From assembly GCA_028289305.1 (NCBI GenBank), contig JANQQO010000220.1, positions 1 to 7,488 on the forward strand: a stretch of DNA of 7,488 bases, given 5' to 3'. A model generated the notes under the pieces. The model made no database searches and was not told where the DNA came from. It saw only the letters and a list, made by a program, of their open reading frames with translations. This document shows positions 1-5,648 of this stretch, in pieces (position 1 is the first letter of the stretch; each line of letters starts with the position of its first letter). This DNA is from Rickettsiales bacterium. GTDB lineage: Bacteria; Pseudomonadota; Alphaproteobacteria; Rickettsiales; JANQQO01. The translations under genes were made by a program, and so were the position numbers.

Positions 1-490
1 CTACACTGCGTGGCTGCTCCGCTTTCAGCGCCGCAAATGTTCGGTCATAAAACCCGCCGCCCATACCTAAGCGATATCCCGCGCCATCAAACGCCACCAC
101 CGGCGCAATCACCACCTGCGGCACCACCACCGATGCATCCTCTCCCGGTTCATACACGCCATAACGAGGATTACGCGTTAAACCAGCATCCACCGCTATG
201 CCTTCTTCTATCGCAATCGCATGAAATACCAGCGGCGCATCATCCGCCACCACCCGCGGCAAGGCACAGACATGCCCCAATGCCGCTAATTCGGTGAATA
301 ACAGCCGCGTATCCAATTCTTCTGACATCGGAAAATACGCCGCCACCGCATCCCCCGGCAATAACGGCACCTTCTCCAAGAAATGCTTACAAATAAGCAT
401 GCTATGATGATTGCGCTCTTTCAGCGTCACATTCGCCCGCGCTGCGCGCAGCTGCTGCCGTAAACCACCCTTAGAAAGCGCATTCATCAT
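1..490 (-). CDS. 5-formyltetrahydrofolate cyclo-ligase (5-FCL), 3' end outside the window
   Basis: This gene encodes the cytoplasmic enzyme that uses ATP to convert 5-formyltetrahydrofolate to 5,10-methenyltetrahydrofolate, returning this storage folate to one-carbon metabolism. My translation gives 163 residues with no stop before the window edge. The family is usually about 190 residues, so roughly the last 30 are missing. The diagnostic motif RLGMGGGFYDR is at residues 140-150, matching the family's glycine-rich RLGxGGGxYDR element. The segment AAYFPMSEELDT near residues 50-61 and the basic N-terminus (RQQLRAARA) also fit. The start is the first of two tandem ATGs (490-488 and 487-485). 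AGGAAG at 507-502 lies 11 bases upstream and is a plausible ribosome binding site. The gene lies directly downstream of the 6S RNA on the same strand, as ygfA follows ssrS in Escherichia coli, so part of its mRNA probably comes from read-through of the RNA gene. The family call is confident. Confidence 0.93.
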   Translation of the reverse strand, partial: MMNALSKGGLRQQLRAARANVTLKERNHHSMLICKHFLEKVPLLPGDAVAAYFPMSEELDTRLLFTELAALGHVCALPRVVADDAPLVFHAIAIEEGIAVDAGLTRNPRYGVYEPGEDASVVVPQVVIAPVVAFDGAGYRLGMGGGFYDRTFAALKAEQPRSV

Positions 491-553
491 CTACACACAC
501 GCTTCCTGCTGGCCATATGAACTACTATAAAAGAAAGAAGAAAATCGAGGGTA

Positions 554-720
554 GGAATGGGTCCGCCGCAACCGTCGACACTTTTGGTTCCTCTTTGAGA
601 CCTGTATGTACAGGTGGGCGCCATGTAACAAGACCACGATCTTATCAGTGATAGCTCCCTTAAAGAGTAATCGGCTCAAGGGACACATATGGTCTAACGT
701 ATTGTGCAGTTACCCATTCC
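554..720 (-). ncRNA. ssrS: 6S RNA (SsrS), regulator of RNA polymerase
   Basis: 6S RNA mimics an open promoter, binds the housekeeping RNA polymerase holoenzyme and lowers transcription in slow growth. Three things support the call. First, it sits between zapA and the 5-FCL gene, the classic place for this RNA. Second, the transcript contains blocks that I recognise from alphaproteobacterial 6S RNAs: CCCTTGAGCCGAT near the 5' side, ACATGGCGCCCACCTGT, and GAGGAACCAAAAG on the 3' side. Third, it folds as expected. A perfect 9-bp terminal helix joins 712-720 to 554-562. An apical hairpin at 600-615 pairs ACCTGT with ACAGGT across a four-base loop. A small hairpin at 655-667 pairs CTCTT with GGGAG (two G-U pairs), like the central-bubble hairpin of this group. 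The implied length is about 167 nt, within the usual range. The 5' end agrees with a promoter just upstream. The 3' end is less certain; a C/U-rich tract (about 549-528 in transcript order) follows and may promote release. Confidence 0.87.
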
Positions 721-756
721 GCTTTTTATTTTAACGCTTTTCGAGACGATCTGCAA
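721..756 (-). promoter_or_regulatory. Promoter of the 6S RNA, nested in the 3' end of zapA
   Basis: On the minus strand, TTGCAG (756-751) and TAAAAT (733-728) are separated by exactly 17 bases and resemble sigma-70 -35 and -10 boxes. The -10 box contains the zapA stop codon (TAA, 733-731). Transcription would start about seven bases downstream, near 720-721, which is where the terminal helix of the 6S RNA begins. The agreement of these two independent signals is the main support. The boxes were found by eye, not by a scoring model. Confidence 0.6.
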
Positions 757-1078
757 TGTTTTCTACGTATTCCGAAATCGCATCTATCGCATCACACACC
801 GCGATATCCACTTCCTGCGCCTGCGTCTCCGCATCGCGCAGCGCCACACCCGCATCGCCATTGACGATTTTTTCCTTCACCTCGTTCAGCTCATCCTGCA
901 GCATCAATGATGCCATCACCAATAGCAGCGCATCGCTGGAGCCTTCATCCAGCAAGCCAGAAAGCTCCTGCAGCCGTGCATCTACGCCAGAAGCCAGATG
1001 CTGCAAATGCTCTTCCTGTCCGGCATCACAAGCCAGTTGATACGCACGTTTCCCAATGGTTACATCAACAACAGGCAT
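731..1078 (-). CDS. zapA: Cell division protein ZapA
   Basis: ZapA is a small cytoplasmic protein that binds FtsZ and bundles its filaments in the early division ring. The protein is 115 residues, normal for the family. The N-terminal domain (about residues 1-45) has the typical pattern: VDVTIGKRAYQLACDAGQEE, then HLQHLASGVDARLQEL, an alternating strand-helix layout ending in the conserved VDxR element. Residues 48-115 form one long helix with hydrophobic heptad spacing (LLLVMASLMLQDELNEVKEK, then the C-terminal EYVENIADRLEKR), the dimer or tetramer coiled coil. The start ATG at 1078-1076 lies 2 bases after the stop of the upstream coiled-coil gene, and AGAAGGA (1096-1090) gives a ribosome binding site 11 bases before it inside that gene's end. 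Close packing suggests co-transcription and coupled translation. Its stop codon forms part of the presumed 6S RNA promoter. The assignment is firm. Confidence 0.93.
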   Translation of the reverse strand: MPVVDVTIGKRAYQLACDAGQEEHLQHLASGVDARLQELSGLLDEGSSDALLLVMASLMLQDELNEVKEKIVNGDAGVALRDAETQAQEVDIAVCDAIDAISEYVENIADRLEKR

Positions 1079-1080
1079 GG

Positions 1081-1407
1081 CTATTTCTGTCCTTCTAATA
1101 CGTCTTGCAGCGTTTTCGTCAGCGTATCAAGACGCTGCGACACTGTGCTATTAATCTCTTTTAATGTCCCCGTTTTCGCCTTTTCCTTGCCGAGCAACAC
1201 ATGCAGCTTCTCATTCTCTTCTGTCACATGCGCGCTTTTCTTTTCTGCCTCTGCGCGTGCTGCCGCTTCTTCCTCTGCCGCACCCGCATTCTCCGACCCC
1301 GCCTCTTTCAGGCGCTGGTCCACAATATCTTCTAAACGGGTAAATGCTGAGCGTAAACGCTCTTTCGATTCTTCCAAATTACGCGGAGACGACGATGAAG
1401 CAGGCAT
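1081..1407 (-). CDS. Small coiled-coil protein, DUF4164-like, upstream of zapA
   Basis: This encodes a 108-residue charged protein of unknown biochemical role. Almost all of it past residue 10 is predicted helix: RLRSAFTRLEDIVDQRL at about 16-32, then an Ala/Glu-rich stretch (EEEAAARAEAEKK) and a heptad-like C-terminal half (LKEINSTVSQRLDTLTKTL). It has no signal peptide, membrane segment or cysteine. Its length, the ERLRxAxxRLE pattern and its place directly before zapA fit the DUF4164 family, which is often found beside zapA in alphaproteobacteria. I therefore infer, without proof, a link to division or cell-envelope organisation. I chose the ATG at 1407-1405; a TTG two codons further upstream (1413) would add two residues and has no better support. 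No clear Shine-Dalgarno sequence precedes it, and the 25 bases upstream are AT-rich. The coding assignment is strong because of the coupling to zapA; the family name is moderately sure. Confidence 0.8.
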   Translation of the reverse strand: MPASSSSPRNLEESKERLRSAFTRLEDIVDQRLKEAGSENAGAAEEEAAARAEAEKKSAHVTEENEKLHVLLGKEKAKTGTLKEINSTVSQRLDTLTKTLQDVLEGQK

Positions 1408-1472
1408 AAACAAATAAGTAAATTATTAACAGGGACGCTTTGATAATGCAGCACTATGCGCGATTGCCCTCA

Positions 1473-1493
1473 TAAATAAAAGGCTTTTATTTA
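1473..1493. repeat. AT-rich inverted repeat, 10-bp arms around one base
   Basis: The left arm TAAATAAAAG (1473-1482) is the exact reverse complement of the right arm CTTTTATTTA (1484-1493), with a single G between. As RNA it could form nine A-U pairs with a three-base loop, which is weak. As DNA it looks like a symmetric protein-binding site. It lies about 65-85 bp upstream of the DUF4164-zapA start, a plausible operator position. It does not look like a terminator, because the stem has almost no G-C pairs and no U-run follows on either strand. Confidence 0.5.
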
Positions 1494-1582
1494 CGGCGAG
1501 CGCATTTTTTGCCCTTGACATAAGTGCCAAAAGTCGCTTTCAGGCCCGCGGCCTCACCGCCATAAAAACGGTTACCAAATAG
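1487..1582 (-). other. 31-codon open stretch with coding-like composition, possible gene remnant
   Basis: On the minus strand a frame runs from just after an in-frame TAG (1585-1583) to a TAA (1489-1487). It reads LFGNRFYGGEAAGLK, then ATFGTYVKGKKCARRK. Codons are mostly GNN or ANN, as in real genes, and the end is basic with a single Cys. It has no ATG, GTG or TTG start in frame, so it is not an intact gene as read. It could be the tail of a decayed gene, a short protein with an unusual start, or chance. I do not recognise the protein. The stop codon lies inside the AT-rich inverted repeat at 1473-1493. Confidence 0.25.
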
Positions 1583-1646
1583 CTATGCTATACGGCGGAA
1601 AACATACCGAATGTTTAGTCCATTAAACGCCGCATGACGGTGTCAT

Positions 1647-2357
1647 TTATCTACGGTCGCCAACAAACTGCAGCAACATAATAAACAGGTTGATGAAGTT
1701 AAGATAGAGCGACAGCGCACCCATAATCGCCGCCTTGCCAAGCGCGCTTTCTCCTATCGAGAAATACACATTCTTCAAGCGCTGCGTATCATAGGCCGTA
1801 AGCCCGGTGAAGATCAGCACACCAAGTAGCGACACCGCAAAATGCAGGCCCGAGCTCTGCAGGAACAAATTCACCACCGAGGCGATAATAATCCCAATCA
1901 GCCCCATGATCAAAAACGAGCCCATACCCGTCAAATCACGCTTGGTAGTATAGCCCCACAGGCTCATCGCGCCAAATACCGATGCGGTAATAAAGAAGGT
2001 CCGCGTAATACTCACCGAGGTATACGCAATGAAAATCATCGAAAGCGAAAGGCCCATCAGCACCGCAAACGACCAGAACGCCATCTGCGCCCCACTTTCA
2101 GACATCTTATTAATCCGGAACGAAAGTAACAACACCATACCCAGCGGCGCCAGCATCACCACAAACGCCAGCGGCGTGCCAAATAACAGCCCCATCATCG
2201 CCTCTGATTGCAAGGTCAAAAGCGCCACCACGCCAGAAAGCGCAAGCCCCCCGGCCATATAGTTATACACACGCAGCATAAATGCGCGCAAACCCGCATC
2301 ATAGCGTGCTCCTTCGCGCCCTGCTGTCGTCACCTGCTGTTGTCGTAAACCAACCAT
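1647..2357 (-). CDS. Bax inhibitor-1/YccA (TMBIM) family seven-helix membrane protein
   Basis: This inner-membrane protein is 236 residues, the usual bacterial length. A short cytoplasmic N-terminus (1-30, with YDAGLRAFMLRVYNYMAGGL near its end) is followed by seven hydrophobic segments at about 32-50, 58-80, 92-112, 118-136, 146-166, 170-188 and 211-231. The family signature LTAYDTQRLK is at 186-195, and the C-terminus GALSLYLNFINLFIMLLQFVGDRR-like tail is typical. Bacterial relatives include YetJ of Bacillus subtilis, a pH-gated calcium leak, and YccA, which modulates the FtsH protease; which role applies here cannot be told. The second of the two aspartates of the YetJ pH sensor appears to be Asn220 here, while Asp190 is kept. 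The ATG at 2357-2355 has a good ribosome binding site, AAGGAGT at 2373-2367, 9 bases upstream. It has its own promoter and is probably monocistronic; no convincing terminator follows it. Confidence 0.93.
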   Translation of the reverse strand: MVGLRQQQVTTAGREGARYDAGLRAFMLRVYNYMAGGLALSGVVALLTLQSEAMMGLLFGTPLAFVVMLAPLGMVLLLSFRINKMSESGAQMAFWSFAVLMGLSLSMIFIAYTSVSITRTFFITASVFGAMSLWGYTTKRDLTGMGSFLIMGLIGIIIASVVNLFLQSSGLHFAVSLLGVLIFTGLTAYDTQRLKNVYFSIGESALGKAAIMGALSLYLNFINLFIMLLQFVGDRR

Positions 2358-2410
2358 ATGCGTCTTACTCCTTCGTCGTTATTACTGACTTAACCTATAC
2401 CAATATTCCG

Positions 2411-2447
2411 TCCCACTAGTATATAAGATACATTTCCCCAATTGCAA
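2411..2447 (-). promoter_or_regulatory. Promoter of the Bax-inhibitor-1 gene
   Basis: On the minus strand, TTGCAA (2447-2442) and TATACT (2423-2418) are spaced by 18 bases; TATATA two bases earlier gives a 16-base alternative. The start would fall near 2411, giving a leader of about 54 nt with the ribosome binding site at its end. The -35 box lies immediately beyond the U-tract of the upstream terminator, so the gene is insulated from the efflux operon. Found by eye. Confidence 0.5.
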
Positions 2448-2448
2448 T

Positions 2449-2470
2449 AAAAACCGACCAATTTAGTCAG
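2449..2470 (-). terminator. Rho-independent terminator of the RND efflux operon
   Basis: The minus-strand transcript downstream of the permease stop reads CUGACU, loop AAAUU, GGUCGG, then five U residues followed by AUU. The stem has six pairs, two of them G-U, so it is of moderate strength. It lies about 34 bases after the permease stop codon, which is a typical distance, and no other gene intervenes. Confidence 0.6.
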
Positions 2471-2503
2471 GAAAACCCCTTGCCTCCGCTATATATCAAT
2501 AAC

Positions 2504-5500
2504 TTACCCAGCCGCCCTCTGCGCAATACTCTGTTTTTTCACCATTTTCATGCCAAAACGCTCGCCGAGTAACAGCAAAGCTGGGGTGAAAAACAGGGTC
2601 AGCACCGTAGCAAAGGTAAGCCCGCCAGCAATACTCGTCGAAAGTTGCCGCCACCATTGGGTAGAAGGCGCGTTAAACGTCACCTCGCGCGTCAGAAAAT
2701 CGATATTCATCGCCACCACCATCGGGATCAAGCCCAACACCGTCGTCCCCGCGGTCAGCAAAATCGGCCGCAGACGCAGCGCACCGGTGCGCAGCAGCGC
2801 CGCATGCGCATCCACCCCTTCGCGCCGCAAGCGCTGATAGGTATCAATAAAAATGATATTATTATTCACCACAATGCCCGAAAGCGCAATCACCCCCACC
2901 CCGCACATCACAATCCCAAATGGCTGATTGGTCACCAACAACCCGAGCAACACCCCGGTGGTAGAAAGAAACACCGCACTCATAATAATCAGCATATGGT
3001 AAATACTATTAAACTGCGTCACCAACACCAGCGCCATGCTAAATAGCGCCAGTAAAAACGCGCTGCTTAAAAACGCGCTCGCCTCCTTTTGCTCCTCATC
3101 CTCGCCTTTAAACGCGATATTCACCTGCGGATCCAGCTGACGGGCTTGTATCCAACTGGCCAGCTCCTGCACCTTATTATCCACCAGCACACCCGGTTCC
3201 ACATCTGCCTTCACATTGAGCACACGATAGCCATCCACCCGCTCAATACGCCCCACTTTCGGCTTCGGCGTCCGCGTCACAAAATTGCTGATCGGCACCG
3301 CGCCTTGGCTGGTGATCGTACGCAACTGATCGAGCTGATCCAGCCCGCGCTTTTCTTTTGGGAAACGCAGCTGAATATCCACCTCATCATCCGCCTCATC
3401 CGGCCGATAGGTCGAGACCACCAGCCCATTGGTCACCAATTTAACAAAATTCCCAATCGTGCCAATATCAATGCCAAACCGCGCCGCCAGCGCGCGATCC
3501 ACCTCCATCTCCCAGGCAATCGCAGGGATCGGCCGGCTATCTTCAATATCACGCACACCGCCTACCTCGCGCAATCCCTCCAAAATCGTCTCCACCATAG
3601 GCGTTAAACGCTCCGGCGCGCGCGAGCTCAATTGCACCTCAATCGGTTTGCCCACCGGCGGGCCTTTTTCTTCCTCACGCGTCTCTACAAACACCCCCGC
3701 CAAATCCGCCGTACGCTCGCGTATCTCCGCCAATATCTCCTTTGCCGGGCGCCGCACGCGCCAATCTTGCAGCTCCATCTGGATCACTCCAATCACGTCT
3801 TCAGCCAACTCACCCCCGCCATCATCAAACTCACCAACACGCGAATAAAACACCTTCACCTCATTGCCCATATCCAAAATGCGTGCCTCCACCTCACGCA
3901 CCAGCTGATCCTTCTCATGCACCGAAAGATTCCCGCGTGCATGCAGCTGCACTTGCACATTATCCGGCTCCACCTCGGGGAAAAACTCCACACCCACCCC
4001 GAACTTACCATAGGCCATATACACCCCAATCAATATGGCCAAAATCACCAGCGCAAACCGCCCCGGGCGATGTAACACCCCGCCTAATAACCCCACATAG
4101 CCGCGCACAAAATCCGAAGCATGGGCAAAATCCCCGCGCTCAATCGCCCGCATTTTCTCTGCTTCCTCTGGCGGCAACTTCTTCGTACGCCCGATCCACG
4201 TGCCTAAGGTCGGAATAAAAATCAGCGCCATCAACAGCGACCCCATCAATGTCGCAATCAGCGTCAGCGGCATATACTTCATAAACTGCCCCACCACACC
4301 CGGCCAGAATAACAGCGGCGCAAATACCAACAGCGTCGTAATCGTTGAGGCAATAATCGGCCAGCTCATACGTTTCGCCGCCTCGCCATAAGCCTTCTTA
4401 TGGCTCACCCCCTCCATCATGCGCCGATCCGCATATTCGGTCACCACAATCGCCGAATCCACCAACATCCCAATCGATAAAATCAGGCTAAACAACACCA
4501 CGATATTCAGCGTCAGCCCCAGCGTCGAAATCGCCAAGATCCCAATCAAAAACGCCCCCGGAATCGCAAGCGCCACAAACCCCGCTGATTGCACCCCAAT
4601 CACCGCAATAATCACGATCATCACCAACAGCATCGCAAACAGAATATTATTCTGCAACTCTCGCAGCATCTGCATAATCTGCGCCGATTGATCCTGCGCG
4701 TAGATAATCTCTATCCCTTCCGGCCAATATGCCTTCTCACGCTCCACCACCGCGCGCACTTTATCAATCGTCTCAATAATATTCTCACCCGTGCGCTTCG
4801 ACACCTCCAGCGCGATCGACGCCCGCCCATTCACACGCGCAAAACTCGTATGATCCTTAAACGTCCTCCGTACCGAAGCAATATCCCGCACCTGCACAAT
4901 CGCCTCACCATTGCTTTTCACTGGCAGCGTCAGAATATCCTCGAGCGATTCCAGCAAACCCGGCACTTTAATCGTATACCGCCCTGCATCATTATCAATC
5001 GCCCCCGCCGCCACCAGCCGGTTATTCTGCGACACCACCTCCACCACACTATTCGTCAGCTGATAGCTCTCCAGCAGCATCGGGTCGATGATCATATCCA
5101 CCGCCTCTTCCCGATCTCCAGCAATATCCACACTCAGCACCTGCGGGATCTCCTCGATCTTATCCCGCACATTGCGTGCAATCCGCAGCATCACATGCTC
5201 CGGCAAATTACTCACCATAATCACATTCAACACCGGGAACAGGCTGAAATTCACCTCGTTCACACTCGGCTCATCTGTCTCCTCGGGCAGCTCCGGGCGC
5301 GCCAAATCCACCCTCTCGCGCACATCCTGCAGCGCTCGATCGCTATTAAATCCCGCCACAAACTCTAAAATCACCGAGGCATGGCCTTCCGAAGCGTTGC
5401 TGCGCATCTCTTTCACCCCCTCAATCGTGCGCAACTCCTTCTCCATTGGGCGAATCAGCAGCCGCTCCGCATCCTCAGGCGAAATACCCTCATGCGTCAT

Positions 5501-5647
5501 CGAGACATAAATAATCGGAATCTGTACATCGGGAGAATTCTCTTTCGGCACCGTCACATAGGCCACCGAGCCGGTGATGAATATCAATAACAACACCAGA
5601 ATAACTGCGCGCGAGCGCTCAATCGCTGCGTCAATAATCGTTCCCAT
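2504..5647 (-). CDS. RND efflux transporter permease (AcrB/HAE1-like)
   Basis: This inner-membrane proton-driven pump subunit exports drugs or other hydrophobic compounds through a periplasmic adaptor and an outer-membrane channel. With the chosen start it has 1047 residues, full family length, without frameshift. TM1 is at about 15-33, followed by the first porter region, TM2-TM6 around 333-485, TM7 near 530-548 after a cytoplasmic link (489-520), the second porter region, and TM8-TM12 near 857-1028. The TM4 motif GMLVDSAIVVTEYADRR has one relay aspartate, Asp397, where AcrB has Asp407-Asp408. In TM10, SGIVVNNNIIFID has Asn928 where AcrB has Lys940. The Thr of LRPILLT (965) is kept. Substrate cannot be inferred. 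The ATG at 5647-5645 follows the adaptor's stop by one base (TAG-T-ATG), with GGAAAG about 11 bases upstream. An in-frame ATG at 5683 would overlap the adaptor by 35 bases and add a Trp/Arg-rich leader, so I reject it. Tight coupling shows it is the second gene of an operon. Confidence 0.95.
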   Translation of the reverse strand: MGTIIDAAIERSRAVILVLLLIFITGSVAYVTVPKENSPDVQIPIIYVSMTHEGISPEDAERLLIRPMEKELRTIEGVKEMRSNASEGHASVILEFVAGFNSDRALQDVRERVDLARPELPEETDEPSVNEVNFSLFPVLNVIMVSNLPEHVMLRIARNVRDKIEEIPQVLSVDIAGDREEAVDMIIDPMLLESYQLTNSVVEVVSQNNRLVAAGAIDNDAGRYTIKVPGLLESLEDILTLPVKSNGEAIVQVRDIASVRRTFKDHTSFARVNGRASIALEVSKRTGENIIETIDKVRAVVEREKAYWPEGIEIIYAQDQSAQIMQMLRELQNNILFAMLLVMIVIIAVIGVQSAGFVALAIPGAFLIGILAISTLGLTLNIVVLFSLILSIGMLVDSAIVVTEYADRRMMEGVSHKKAYGEAAKRMSWPIIASTITTLLVFAPLLFWPGVVGQFMKYMPLTLIATLMGSLLMALIFIPTLGTWIGRTKKLPPEEAEKMRAIERGDFAHASDFVRGYVGLLGGVLHRPGRFALVILAILIGVYMAYGKFGVGVEFFPEVEPDNVQVQLHARGNLSVHEKDQLVREVEARILDMGNEVKVFYSRVGEFDDGGGELAEDVIGVIQMELQDWRVRRPAKEILAEIRERTADLAGVFVETREEEKGPPVGKPIEVQLSSRAPERLTPMVETILEGLREVGGVRDIEDSRPIPAIAWEMEVDRALAARFGIDIGTIGNFVKLVTNGLVVSTYRPDEADDEVDIQLRFPKEKRGLDQLDQLRTITSQGAVPISNFVTRTPKPKVGRIERVDGYRVLNVKADVEPGVLVDNKVQELASWIQARQLDPQVNIAFKGEDEEQKEASAFLSSAFLLALFSMALVLVTQFNSIYHMLIIMSAVFLSTTGVLLGLLVTNQPFGIVMCGVGVIALSGIVVNNNIIFIDTYQRLRREGVDAHAALLRTGALRLRPILLTAGTTVLGLIPMVVAMNIDFLTREVTFNAPSTQWWRQLSTSIAGGLTFATVLTLFFTPALLLLGERFGMKMVKKQSIAQRAAG

Positions 5648-5648
5648 A

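Larger units (their letters stand above)
1408..1646. other. Gene-free spacer between the Bax-inhibitor gene and the zapA operon
   Basis: This 239-bp stretch separates two minus-strand genes and must carry the promoter of the DUF4164-zapA operon, unless read-through supplies it. I could not pick a convincing minus-strand -35/-10 pair. The best -10-like string is TAATAA, rc of about 1422-1427, with no good -35 box at the right distance. The region also holds an AT-rich inverted repeat (1473-1493), a 31-codon open stretch of coding-like composition (1487-1582) and weak stem-loops at 1634-1646 and 1613-1628 that lack a U-tract. No RNA family was recognised. Confidence 0.5.

Noticed and set aside
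10..297. Plus-strand proline- and histidine-rich frame of 95 codons
   Set aside because: It is antisense to the clearly recognisable 5-FCL gene and has low-complexity composition typical of shadow frames.
500..530. A separate promoter for the 5-FCL gene with TATAGT as -10 box
   Set aside because: No -35-like sequence is present at 16-18 bases upstream; the U-rich 6S RNA trailer fills that position.
491..688. A 65-codon minus-strand reading frame between zapA and the 5-FCL gene
   Set aside because: It lies across the 6S RNA; its residues are low in protein-like pattern and the conserved blocks and paired ends explain the sequence as RNA.
1416..1430. A possible CtrA-type site (TTAA-N7-TTAA) before the DUF4164-zapA operon
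   Set aside because: The best match on either strand has two mismatches in one half-site, which is expected by chance in AT-rich sequence.
1515..1520. A perfect TTGACA on the plus strand, suggesting a -35 box
   Set aside because: No acceptable -10 box follows at 16-18 bases (the sequence there is TTTCAG-like), and no plus-strand gene lies downstream.
1613..1646. Stem-loops after the BI-1 stop codon (ATGAC/GTCAT and GTTTA/TAAAC) as a terminator
   Set aside because: The stems are only five pairs long and no U-tract follows on the minus strand.
2550..5590. Many plus-strand reading frames, some over 200 codons, rich in His, Pro, Thr and Arg
   Set aside because: They are antisense shadows of the RND permease gene, whose frame encodes a complete recognisable protein.
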